Below, in pieces: positions 35,071 through 46,232 of a stretch of DNA of 64,000 bases. The notes under the pieces were generated by a model. The model was not told the DNA's origin. It saw only the letters and a list, made by a program, of their open reading frames with translations, and searched no databases. A program made the position numbers and the translations under genes. Location of the stretch: the NCBI GenBank assembly GCA_029706075.1, contig JAINUG010000039.1, positions 1,522,001 to 1,586,000 of the forward strand. The letters are read 5' to 3'. The first letter of the stretch is position 1, and each line of letters opens with the position of its first letter. The DNA comes from Aldrovandia affinis (Eukaryota > Chordata > Actinopteri > Notacanthiformes > Halosauridae).

Positions 35071-37214
35071 GCATTCTGGGAGCAGAGGCTATGGGAGTAA
35101 AAATGCACATGGACGGACCTGCAGTTGTGTGTTAAAAGCAGTGGTGTACAAACACTGATGCCTGTAACGTAACAGTAATTGTTAGGGAGGTTTCAGGGCT
35201 CGGTGCGATCACGTACACAGCTGTATCTAATGGACTGCCACTGCCTCTGTCACTAGCAGGCAGCTAAACCACTCTGACAAGACAGATGCTGTTAGCCTCA
35301 TGTATAGGGAGTCCAGACCCCTGAGACTTTGCTAAAGGGCGCAAGAGGGTAGAGCGAGGATTTAGGGACACAGACGTGGTTGATGTTTCAAAGCCCAGAC
35401 ACTCCTGTAGTAGAATATTTGATTTGCAAAAGATGCGTGTCAGTTAATGCAGTGAAGTTTCCGGTGGTTCAGACTGGCAGCTTAACACTGCAATGACAAC
35501 ACTATTTTAGCTTTAACTCACCCCCCCTCCCCGCCCGCAAACCTCCTGGGGTGAACAGAACACAGACCTTTCCATACTTTTTATCTTGTGTTTGTCCTGA
35601 AGATCCCTATAGGCCCAGAACAGCACTCACTGTAAGCTTCTCTTCCAACTACAAACAGGTCTGTATCCTGTTTCTTCTTCTTCTTCTGTGCTCACACCTT
35701 TTATGAAGAGCTCCCTTTTCCTCAGGAAAACAAACAATCAAAGACCAGGATCAGGGTAAAGTCACATCGAAGCAAAGTAAAGCAAGCAGTATATATTTAG
35801 CATTTGTCCTAGTGGTAGTGTCCGACTTTGAGCAGTTCTATTGATTTTTACAGTTTTGCAAAAAAACTAACAAACAAAATAATTTAATGAGGGTGAGTGT
35901 GACAATTAATGGCATATCCAGGCTCCCTGACTGGTTAAGGATCCGGGGATGTGAGTTACAGCGCAAGTCTCTCTTGCATGTGATCTCCTGTGGTGATGGA
36001 ACTGTGGGCCTGACACAGAGGAGCCTCGAGACACATTAATTCTCTCTCCCTGTCGCTCTCCCTCTCTCCTCTCCCCCTCTCTCTCTCTGTCTACTCTAAA
36101 ATCCATCAATGGAAACACCCCACAGTCAGGAAATGCTCCATATACACATCATGTGTTTTTATGTAAGCCTTGTAAAAAAACAATACGCTGATTTTGGTTC
36201 ATAGGTGCAGTATGAATGACCACTCATTTCACAAAGCCCTGGATACGAATGGAGAGTGATTATTCACCATACCGTTGGCTTGGTCTAACCTACGGCTTGG
36301 CTTGATCTAACTGGTAATCACAATAATGAATTATCATTGTATATAATAAATAAATACCATTATTTATTTATTGCACAGAGGTTTTGCTCTGATGATAAAG
36401 GCAAAATCCATAAGAAGTTGTGCTGTTTTCTCTCAATATCTTGTTTAAAAGGACTCAAGGCTGTCTGTCCAGCATTTTCTACGTGTTCCTTTTATGTGTG
36501 TTTTATGTGTTTTTATGATGTATTTGTATTGTAATCTGTACTATGAATAACTACGTTTTGAGGCTATCATTTTCACCACCCCAAATGTTATGGCAATGTA
36601 ATTACTTCATTTAGTTAATTGTATTAATCAGCAAAAAGCTTTACTGTCTGTCACTAGTCTAAGACGATGGACCCCTCCCCCAAATTTTAAACTTGATTTT
36701 GAAAAAAGTACAGTGAAAGGTCCAAGAATGTCAATGTGCCTTAAATGGTCTAATGAGAATTAGGCACGGATATGGAAATCATAAAGTATCAGCCGGGTAA
36801 CGTAAGGCAATGATTGGCACACTGCAATCAAAACATTAAAAATGCATAGTTAAATTTGATCTTTATTAATACTAGAAAAAAATGTGTGCATACAAAAAGG
36901 TGCTGGAGATGTGATGTCCTGAATTGATGGAGGATGCTGTAGCAGTGAGTCAAGCATGCCAATGCATTTGGGCATTTCAAAGTGGGAGGGGAAAAGAATC
37001 TGGGTTAAGAAATTGGTACCAAACCAAAAAAGTTGGAAATGATAAATAATTACTTATTCAACAACTTTTTGGTTGTACACTTGTTTTTTCTTGGTTTTTT
37101 TACTTGAAATTTCATATTCAGAAAGAGCCTGAAGTTACTCATATGCAATTGATTCAATATCACTGGGTTTAGAGGAAGAAGATATTTGCAACGGACATAT
37201 AGGGCTGTAGTTTT

Positions 37215-38050
37215 GTTAAGAACATAAGAATACATAATGATAAGAACAGGCCGTTCGACCCATCTAGGCTCATCATTTCCTAGTCTAAGGAATATCCAGT
37301 ACTGCATCAAGCTTGGACTGGAATACCCAAAGAGTCTCTGCCTCTACTGCATGACCTGGCAAGCTGTTGCACAGACAACTCTCTGTGTAAAAAATACCTC
37401 CTGATATCAGTGCAGAATTTGCCTTTAACTAATTTCCTCCTGTGCCCTCTTGTTCTGCTAACCAAACTCATCTTTTGTAGTTCACTTTGTTAATCCCTTT
37501 TATGAGTTTAAAAGCCTCAATCAAATCCCCCTTAGTCTCCGTTTGCTTAGCTTGAATAGATTAAGCATCTTAAGTCTTTCCTCATAACTTTTACTAGGTA
37601 CTAGGTAGTTGCCCTCCTTTGTACTTTTTCAAGAGCTTCTATATCTTTCTTGCAGTGTTGTGCCCAGAACTGCACAAAGCACTCTGTGAGTTAGGTCTTA
37701 CAAAGGCATTGTATAACATTAATATAACTGATAACTAATAAAACTTTGATTTAAACTCAATCCTTTTTACTCTATATCCCAACATCCTGTTGGCTTTTTT
37801 CACTGCTACATCACACTGCTTAGATGCGGAAAGACTTTGATCAACGACCTACTCCTTCAACTACTCCTAAGTCTACTTCAAATTGAACACATTCAAATTT
37901 TTCTCCTTGCATAACTTTACATTTACTAATATTGAATGCCATCTGCCGTGTTCCTGCCCAATTTGGGATTTTGTTCAAATCATCTTGGATTACCTTTATC
38001 AATTCCAAACTGTTTGCTTAACCCTCAAGTTTTGTATCATCTGCACAGTG
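37215..38050. repeat. Long dispersed vertebrate/fish repeat (AAGAACATAAGAA type)
   Basis: The start AAGAACATAAGAATACATAA, then GGCCGTTCGACCCATCTAGG, TTTGCCTTTAACTAATTTCC, CTCAATCAAATCCCCCTTAG, GTGTTGTGCCCAGAACTGCA and TTTTGTATCATCTGCAC follow the order of a repeat known from many fish and other vertebrates. I am not sure of its family. It seems almost full length (~835 bp), and its frames are broken. Confidence 0.6.
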
Positions 38051-38110
38051 GCATTTCCAGGATCTAACACATGGGGTGGCAGGGAGGGGGCAAGGTCTCA
38101 TTAAGGGGTG
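38046..38110 (+). mobile_element. Possible hAT-like element end
   Basis: CAGTGGCATTTCCAGGATCT followed by GGGGTGGCAGGGAGGGGGCA resembles the CAGTGGCGT/GGGGTGGC ends of fish hAT elements, seen also at 43873. No partner end was found, so this may be a fragment. Confidence 0.4.
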
Positions 38111-38198
38111 TTGCTGTGTTGGAATTAGTAAAAACAGAGAATTGACATACCATGAGGTCCAACTGGACTTGTGACAGGTGCCTCCTTGCCAGCAATGC

Positions 38199-38335
38199 CC
38201 TCCTCCTCACTATCCTCCTCCTCCTCTTGCTCTCTTTCCAGCTCCATCTCGCTCTCTTGCTCTCCTTCCAGCTCTTCAATCTTGCTCTCTCTCTCTTGCT
38301 CTCTTTCCATCTCTCTCGCATGCTCTGTCTCTGCA
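38199..38335 (+). repeat. Pyrimidine-rich repeat (CTCTTGCTCTCTTTCCA units)
   Basis: Imperfect tandem units of CTCCTCCTC and CTTGCTCTC(T/C)TTCCA. The reverse strand gives highly charged Glu/Arg/Ser open frames that are compositional. Confidence 0.85.
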
Positions 38336-38749
38336 TCTTTTTCTTACTGCGACTCTCCACCTCCCTGCCCATTGTTTGGCCTTTTTTGTATTAAAAACAG
38401 AGTATATCGCCTTGCTTCCTCTTCATGTTCTCCCTACTCTCTTACACCTATACAAGATGTAAAAGGAAATCAGTATCTCTAGTCTTAAGTCATAAACACA
38501 TAGGGGTCCATGATAAATGTAAATAAATGCCAAAAAAATAACTCAAATTATCAACTGGAATGATATCTGGAATTTAGCTTTGAAAGAGACAAATGCTAAA
38601 CATGGTATAAGTGTTTGTTAGGCTTTTAGACTGATAGCTAGCTATTTTCTGACTGTTTCATGGAATAAATCAATTAGGCATTGAAATTGTAGACTGCTTT
38701 TTTTTAAACAAAGACACTGATACATTCATGTTCATGAAAGTGTTTAATA

Positions 38750-39290
38750 ACGTTACTGCATAATCTAATGCAAATTGATTAACATTAGCCTGAAGCTTGA
38801 CAGAGCCATCCAATCGGTCTCAGTAGAAAATGCAACATAACGTAGTTAACATTATATTATGGGAAACAAAACGGATTGCAAAAAGAAGTGAATTGATATG
38901 AGCTCTATGACTTTCCCAAGCCAAAACAATCCCATTGTGCAATGTTGTCAACTTATTATCCATACCTCCATGACTGCAACACAGTAGCTAGCTAGGCTAA
39001 CGTTATATTGTCCCTGCCGCGATATGATTGAAGAAAGGTAAGCTTAACCAGAAATAGTCTGCCTTAACGCAGTTAGAAGAATAACCTGCCTAGCATAGCC
39101 AGACAGCTAACGTTAGTAGCTTGCTAGTCCCTGGCCACACATATATTCGTAGTAACATTAGCTTGCCAACTAGCCAACATTACTGGTTGCAAGAAGCTGT
39201 CATAAACTTAAAGCTAGCTATCGCTAACGTTAACGTTAGCTAGTACGTCTTTGCCCTGTAATAATACTAATGTTATCTAACGTTAACGCT
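38750..39290. repeat. Cluster of AACGTT / TAGC palindromic motifs
   Basis: GCTAACGTTAACGTTAGC at 39223-39240 is an exact 18-bp palindrome. TAACGTTA/AACGTTA cores recur several times nearby along with GCTAGC motifs. The sequence is AT-rich and non-coding; its origin is unknown. Confidence 0.7.
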
Positions 39291-39599
39291 ATCAAACTTA
39301 CTATAATGTATGCTCACATAGTAGCCTACATTAATAACAACTTAGATAGCTGTGGTGAAAATTGCCACAATGCCTAACCCAGCCTCACCTCTCAGTTCAG
39401 GTTCAAAGTCACTAGGGCTTGTTCGGGAGAACCTCGTGCCAGCCAAGAGCCAGATCTCAGAATTGGCGTATTCACGCGTAGTATATAGGTTTCTGAATTG
39501 GTGTATTCGTGTGGTCTCACGAAACTGGCAGCAAACGCTATTCAATGTTAAGAGGTAAAATTATTTTTTATTATTAATTATTGTTCAGTTTTTGGTAAC

Positions 39600-39736
39600 C
39601 TAAACTTTTGTTTTTAACGTCTGGCAATTTGCCGCTTACCTTTTTACAATTTCAGGTTATTCCCTGGACTTGAACTGCTTAAATTTCAGTAAAAACTGGA
39701 AAATGGGGGTGTTCTAAAACTTTTGACCGGTAGTGT
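39600..39736 (+). mobile_element. Tc1-like 3' end fragment
   Basis: TTCAGTAAAAACTGGAAAAT leads to GGGGTGTTCTAAAACTTTTG and the terminal CCGGTAGTGTA, typical of the right end of fish Tc1 elements. No left end or transposase frame is recognisable upstream, so this is a remnant. Confidence 0.7.
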
Positions 39737-40310
39737 ATATCCTCACAGATGTTATTATATTTTGAATATGTAGGCTATATGTGATTTGTCCTGTGCTACA
39801 GACTCTACCATAACAGATTTTGCGATGCCTGGGAAATGTGCTATAACAAGGGGTTGCAATAACAGTCTTTGCACTGCTTACAGTGGATAGAATACATTTT
39901 AATTACATGCAATATTTTGGTTGTACTGTAAATAGTTTTTCTTATTGCAAGAAAACCACAATTTGTATATCTGTTCCTAATGAGTTGCATATGGCGTTAA
40001 TGCTGCACTTGATTTAAAAAGAAACAAGGAAAACCATCATTTCACATTAGTGAAACCAGTTGGTAACTTTATAAAACATTTTTGTTTGTACATCTTGCCA
40101 GAGCCAGATAAACCCCACTCTTTGTGTTCTTTTTACAAATGTAAATGTAATGTAATATTATCTACCATGGTTTAAAGACAGGGACAAGCAGGTTCATGAA
40201 TAATTATGAATGTGAAGGAAACACCCTCTCTAACTGGAAAATTGTGAGCTGTAAAACTTTTGCTAGACAGGATTTTGATCACCTCATTTACTATTTTAAA
40301 TATGTTTTTA

Positions 40311-41431
40311 CATGGGGTAGACAAAATAATAGAAACACCAAATGAAAAATGGTTATGCACATAGTTTTCATATTAATGTGAATACTAATTACCAATATGT
40401 TTCTGCTATAAAATACATTTTAAAATCAACACTTTTAAAGAGTTTCTAAAGCAACATGAGAGATCTAACAGATTTTGAAAGAGGTGAAATAGTTGATGTC
40501 ACAGAAACAGCAGTATTATTTAATGTGTCAAGGGGAACAGTGTCTCAATTCATGAGGGCATACACCAAACAAGGAAAAACTACATCAGCAAAGATAAACA
40601 CTGGTCGCTAGTCAAAGCTCACTTTCAGGGATAGACAGACACTTAACAGGATAGTTGCTAAAAACCACAAAACAACAGACTCAGAAATGACCTCAGGTAT
40701 AACTAAATCTATAGCACCGTGCCTCAGTCTCAAGAAAAACTGTACACAGAGGGCTTGACAAAGATGATATTTATGGTACGGCTCCCATTCGGAAACCACT
40801 TGTAACCAAGGTTAATGTACAACAATGTAAAACCTGATGTAATGAGCACAAAACCTGGACTTCTGACCAGTGGAAGAAAGTAATATGGTCTGATTATTCA
40901 TATTTTACTCTTTTTCCTACATTTAAACAGGTGTACAGTATGTTTGGAGAAGGCCAAAGGAAAACAACCCACATTGCCTGTTCCCAACTGTTAACCATGG
41001 TGGTGGATCTGTAATGGTATGGGCAGCCATCTGGTGGGTGTCATTGGGTCCAATTATTACTCCGCATGGTAGAATTATGGCCAAGGAATACAAGCTATTT
41101 TTGGCGACCAGGTGCACCCTATGGTGCAAACATGTTTTCCTCAAAATGTTCCCATATTCCAAAACAATCACACCCTCATACACACTGCTAAACAGAGTAA
41201 ACAGATTTCACTGCCTTCATCTCTCAAAGAACCTGGGGCTTGGAGAATATGGAGCCTTTCCTTCTTAACGAATTGTCCAATATCCCAGTAGAAGCAGTTC
41301 AAAACTTGTGTAATCTCATTACAAGAAGGACTGAAGCTGTTCTAAAGGCAAAGGGTGGCCCAGCTCCGTATCAGTTAATATGTAAATACTCATATATAAT
41401 TTGTTGCTTCCATTATTTTGTCTACGTCCTG
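40311..41431 (+). mobile_element. Tc1/mariner transposon, nearly full length and inactive
   Basis: Imperfect terminal inverted repeats share the core GTAGACAAAATAAT at both ends. Each is flanked by TA (40309-40310 and 41432-41433), the Tc1 target duplication. Transposase is readable from ATG at 40456 (MRDLTDFERGEIVDVTETA, then FNVSRGTVSQFMRAYTKQG), the paired helix-turn-helix DNA-binding region. TAG interrupts it at 40612. Later pieces lie in other frames: KTWTSDQWKKVIWSD holds the first catalytic Asp, then VMVWAAIWWVSLGPIITPHG and AVLKAKGGPAPY at the C-terminus. The second Asp/Glu region is too diverged to read. At 1,121 bp it is short of the usual ~1.3-1.6 kb, consistent with small deletions. 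Confidence 0.9.
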
Positions 41432-41702
41432 TATGTATAACTAATGTTGTATTTCTCTATACGTTCAGATTTTATGTGATGTTACGTTTAAAAAAACACG
41501 AGCCACCCACTTTAAGGATAGAGATCAGTGATGTTCTGCATGTTATCTACTATAATTCTAGAGTGCACAACCCCCTTTTGGATTATATATCTGTTTCCTT
41601 TGAGTTATTGAATCAACTGTCAGGATAGTGGTAATATAACAACAAAATAGATGTCCAATAAAAATGGACCTATTGAGTTTTTTTAATTGCATTAAAAAAT
41701 TG

Positions 41703-41864
41703 TGGTCTGTGTGGCTCAATGGTTAGAACATATCACTGTCAATGCTTAGGTTGTAGGTTCAATTCCCATTGGGACCACATATACTAAAATATTTATGCAT
41801 TCACTACTGTAAATTGCTTTGGATTAAAGCGTCTGCTAAATGGCATATATATATATATATATAT
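41703..41864 (+). mobile_element. tRNA-derived SINE (family A), best-preserved copy, ending in (AT)n
   Basis: The A box TGGCTCAATGG (41712-41722) and B box GGTTCAATTCC (41757-41767) both fit the RNA polymerase III promoter consensus. After a ~35-bp body comes the L2-type tail GCTTTGGATTAAAGCGTCTG then CTAAATGGC, and a (TA)n run. The head is similar to a tRNA gene but lacks a foldable complete cloverleaf, so it is not called a tRNA. Confidence 0.9.
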
Positions 41865-43045
41865 ATGTTTATTATATTTATAAAAACACAGTAAATTAAC
41901 AGCCACCAGGAAAAAGGACTGTGATCATAATAAAGGATAGATGATGATGATGATTATGTGGTAATGACTTAAAAATACATTTTAGGCTGAAATCAATTTG
42001 TTTGTCTCCAACATTGAATTGGATAACTTTTGAGCATTATACTCCACAATATAATACTAGCTTCACTAATGATAGTGCTTGCTAGCTGCTTATGGCTATG
42101 TTTAATGGCAATGCACTGCCGTGCAGTAGCTGCTAGCAACATGGCTGAGATAGGCTTTGCCTGCATCTGCAATTGCTGTTGGTAAACAACGTAGAATTTC
42201 AGAAAATCAGTGCCAATATTGCATTATTTCCTGAGGACCCCTGGCTATATTTGGATTCTTCCCCCGTGGCCATGTGTATATTCACTAAATATTTACACTA
42301 ATGAATAATAGTATGACAGATCTCCTGAGGCACTTTATCCTTAGAACTCTTAGGCTGCCAGAGTGGTCATTATTTCAATTATCATGTTTGTTCACTTTTA
42401 AAAACTATATATTATTTCCATTTTCCAAATCAATTTTAAATATTGATTTTATATATACAGTTAGCTCAGTGTGTGCACACAAAGCATCATTTTGGACATG
42501 TACATTTTGCTCAGACATGGTCATTTAATGAATTATGTAGGATTCTCACCATGTACCTCAATGGGGAGTCTTATTAATTATAAAAGACCTGAGGTTACAA
42601 CACACAAGGACCTGCTCAGCGCAGTGGCATAAAATCAAGTGAACTTGGGTCTGATGAAATGGGCTGGAAGGTCTTATTGAATTAACCTAATTCACCCTAT
42701 GGTGCCGTGTGATTTATAGTGTCCCATATAGTGAAGACGTTGATTTATAATAAGGAAAAAACACCAACATTAAATATGTGCAAGTCCCACGAGGGCTAAA
42801 GGGAAAAATCAATGGGTCCGGTGAGAATCATGAATAGTTCATGACAGAGTGACAGGTATTTATACACATGTACTCAGTGAGTGTGCTCACCAGTCTGACC
42901 ACAGTGGACATGTTTGCTGAAGACTTAATTAAACTTGGACTATGATCTTGAATAAATCATTAAGCACTTATCAGGACGACTTCATTTCATGTCAGACCAG
43001 CTGTGTAATACGTAACAGGTAGTCACAAATAATTCACATCTGTGC

Positions 43046-43088
43046 GCTCTCTCTCTCCCTCCTCTCTCTCTCTCTCCCTCTCTCCCTG
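43046..43088 (+). repeat. (CT)n-rich tract
   Basis: Interrupted CT dinucleotides. Confidence 0.9.
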
Positions 43089-43872
43089 TGATGAAGCGGC
43101 ATAGACTACCAGTTGCCAAAGCCACTCTGTCGAGTCTTGGATGTTGAGTGGTATTGCTGTACTTCAACATCTTTTTATTGACCCTCGGCTAGGTAAACTA
43201 CATGATTCTGATTGGTCGAGAGGGTGTTGATCATTTTCCTGCAACCATGGCCTTATCACAGTTCCATCAGTCCATAAGTTGTTCAACATTCTATTTCATC
43301 TGAAAACAAAGCAACACAAAAAGGTAACAAGTTATTAACAACATTTCCATACATATCTAATATTTTGTACACATATTTTGCATATGCGGTTCATACACAT
43401 ACTTTGTTTTCATACAACTCAGCCTGCTGTGGTTTATTCCTTATGTAGACTTCCTTCCTTGTGTGTTCTACTGATTGCAAGAATGCTCAGCTACCAATTT
43501 AACAACATCCACATTGCAAAAAGAGTGTGTCAATAACCAGGCTTGATGTTGTAGTTTCTCATTCAGCATGCCTTTTCAGATGTAGATTTTAAAATGCTTT
43601 TATTGTATTTACTGCAGGGTTTTTCCTCTATCAGTGCTTTTGTGTAAAGCATGCTTATCTTACTTCAGGATTTTTGTCTGAGTCAACGAAAAATAAAAAA
43701 AGGAAAAGAATAATCGGTCATTTACATAGAGTGAAGGAAATGATCCAGAATGATTGGCTAATGTGCAAGGCAGTGAACATTTTCTTGCAGAGTTTGAGAG
43801 TGCTACGTGCACTTAAGCCAAATAAAGATATTTAGTTTGAGTAAGTCTTGAAGTTTTACACACTTCTACCCA

Positions 43873-43990
43873 GTGGTGTTTCCAGACTGTTTTGACTGGG
43901 GTGGCCCAAAAACGAAAAAGCTGAGACCCGTTCATTTATTTCGCGGACCGGGGGGCAAACACCTTATTTATGTGCCATAGGCCACTAAAA
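43873..43990 (+). mobile_element. Possible hAT-like element end
   Basis: CAGTGGTGTTTCCAGACTGT, then GGGGTGGCCC, has the CAGTGG tip and GGGGTGGC segment of fish hAT elements, similar to 38046. No matching right end was found nearby. Confidence 0.4.
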
Positions 43991-45483
43991 ACTCAATCCA
44001 AAAACCGTGGTAAACACTTATTTACATCACAAAACCTTGCTGTCCTACCCCAGGCTTTGACTAGAACTATTCACACCTGCGATGGAATTATTGGAATATA
44101 AATGCTAGCTTTGATCACGGTTCCTTCAACATACAGGGAAGTGGCAGCCAAAAACCAGACACATAGGGAAGAGCAGAATGCTAAAGCGATCAATTGGTGA
44201 GGCTGACTCACCAGTCGCCACCAATTAGAAGCACAAAGAGGGGAGAACTTCTCCATGCAGTCACAGCAGAGCAGAGTGGGCTGACTATGGGAGGAGACGA
44301 TGATTTTCACTGTTGAATAAATGAAAGTAGACAGTGATATGAGGTCACTCAGAGAAGCAGCCTGAACTTCAACTTCCACCTACAATGGTCTCTTCTCATT
44401 TCTGAGCTGTCTCTGCAGTTTTTCATAGAAAAGATATTGATGACTGCGTTCCTGCTGGGTGTATGCACAGCCATTGCTGTCAGTCCAAGCTTACCACGGA
44501 TTTACCTCCATGCTTCCAACGACAGGGTTTATACTAACTGAAAAGGCCTTTCCGCTCCAGACGTGATCTGATGTTTGATTGCCAACAATCCCCGTGGATG
44601 ATTCTGAGATGTTTTCCGTTTTTTTCAATTACCATTATTAAATTTTTTCGCCATAGCTGAGGGGTTTTGGGATCAAGCCATTCAAAATGGAAAATAAAAA
44701 ATAAATAAACTAATCAAAAAATGGGCAGACTTGGACTGCTCGCATTTCGATGTATTGAAGTTTTTTTCTTCCTGATTATGTTGCGATGCATAATCCCATC
44801 ACAATATAACAATAACATGAGAGGAAAGGCTCAAGCTTGACATGTCTCAGGATATGTCTTGATGGGACATCTTTTTTTTCCCCTCTTTTTAATTTATGAC
44901 GTGTCTCTCCTTCTCATGGGGCCTTCAGGGACATCATTACGCATTCCAAACACTACACTTGGCAAGAACACCACACAAGATTTCACTGCATCCATTTACG
45001 ATCCTGTTGAGCAAATGTGGCAAGTGCTAATGATGGAATCATTATCACAATCAGGAGTACGGTGTCCTCATTAGGACATATTACAGTCTTTTTTTGCAAG
45101 TGGCATAAACATCTTGGGGGGAAGAGGCAAAAGGAAGGACTTTTTGGTGGAAAAAGGACAGTTTCCAAGTTTGGGCAAATGGATATTTGGGATTTCGGGT
45201 TTTAAGCATGAGAAATTTGACTGAACTGTTTGGAAGAGAGACGCCCAAAGGGATTAACACAAAAATGGCAGGCACTGGATCTGAAGGTACAGCAGAGGAC
45301 ACTGGATGCCCGAAGCATGAGCGAGGAGATGACATGAGACAACTGATACAGTACAGTATATGTCCTATTAGGGCCACTGTAAAGATAGTCCCATTCCACT
45401 GTGCTCTGACTATAGGAGCGTAAACCATACAAATGTAGAAAAGTGCCACATTGGATTGCACTCAAGAAACAACATGTACTGTA

Positions 45484-45632
45484 TGTAATTATTAAATATG
45501 CTCTTGTAGTTTTATTTCATATAGCATGAAGCTGGTGAGAGAAAAAACTGACGCTGATGGCCTGACCATCGAAACTTCTGCCAGCTTCATGCTATATGAA
45601 ATAAAAACTACAACAGTATAAAATTAATTACA
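45484..45632. repeat. Short fold-back element (hairpin)
   Basis: TTGTAGTTTTATTTCATATA with the adjoining GCATGAAGCTGG (45504-45535) is complementary to 45580-45613 with a single-base bulge. Weaker pairing continues outward to TGTAATTA on both sides. The loop is 44-45 bases. It could be a tiny MITE. Stem length is also in the range of a microRNA-like hairpin, but nothing else supports that. Confidence 0.85.
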
Positions 45633-45710
45633 AGTTTGTTGTTTTCTGGAGTGTGATCCAATGTGGCATGTTTCTATTAGAATGAGAAGCTTGTGTCCTA
45701 GAGACTATTG

Positions 45711-45816
<106 letters not shown>

Positions 45817-46162
45817 GGGGAGCAGCCAGATAGCATTAGAAGACACTTCAGCCATGACTGACCTTCTCAGCCACATACAAGTGTGTGGCCAATTAATCCA
45901 AGCACATCAAGGGTTACCATTTCTGCTCCAAAGAACACACTTCCAATATACTGATCAAACAAAAAAACAACCAAACACCATGGACATGATTATATTAGTA
46001 GATGTGTCTTGGCAATGCATGAAGGTTTTTTTTTCATCATTGGTAGAATATTAGTTCTGTATGACTGAATTTACAAATTTGATTACAAAGACATGGGCAA
46101 AAAGAGGAGGATAAACACTATCAATGTACTTGGGAAAGGTTAGGTACTAGTACTATATGTGC

Positions 46163-46232
46163 TCAGGGGTGTCAAACTCATTCCACCTAGGACCAAATGT
46201 ATGCAGGCTTTAGTTTCAACCAAATTAGTGTT
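46163..46232 (+). mobile_element. hAT-type MITE left-end fragment
   Basis: CAGGGGTGTCAAACTCATTC followed by CTAGGACCAAATGTATGCAG matches the left end of the element at 4957-5157. No clear right end follows, so it is truncated. Confidence 0.7.

Larger units (their letters stand above)
33241..37214. other. Gene-less stretch
   Basis: No gene recognised. The longest open frame is 161 codons at 34201-34686; it lacks family features or a convincing codon bias. Candidate conserved blocks at 33690-33960 and 34880-35070 are listed separately. A CT-rich tract lies at 36040-36095. The rest is AT-rich and unassigned. Confidence 0.55.
41865..45483. other. Gene-less stretch
   Basis: No gene recognised. 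It includes a CT-rich tract at 43046-43088 and a possible hAT-like end at 43873. Open frames at 42301, 44071 and 45081 are unassigned and look random. The rest is AT-rich. Confidence 0.55.

Noticed and set aside
38064-38372. Charged Glu/Arg-rich coiled-coil-like proteins on the minus strand
   Set aside because: They are translations of a CT-rich tandem repeat.
41703-41790. Possible functional tRNA gene
   Set aside because: A and B boxes are present, but the sequence does not fold to a complete cloverleaf and continues into a SINE body and L2-type tail.
45081-45461. 126-codon minus-strand open frame
   Set aside because: Hydrophobic stretches arise from AT-rich sequence. No conserved motif, and overlapping frames exist on both strands.
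45484-45632. microRNA gene
   Set aside because: The stem length is compatible, but the ~45-base loop and outward inverted arms fit a fold-back element better, and no small-RNA evidence is available.
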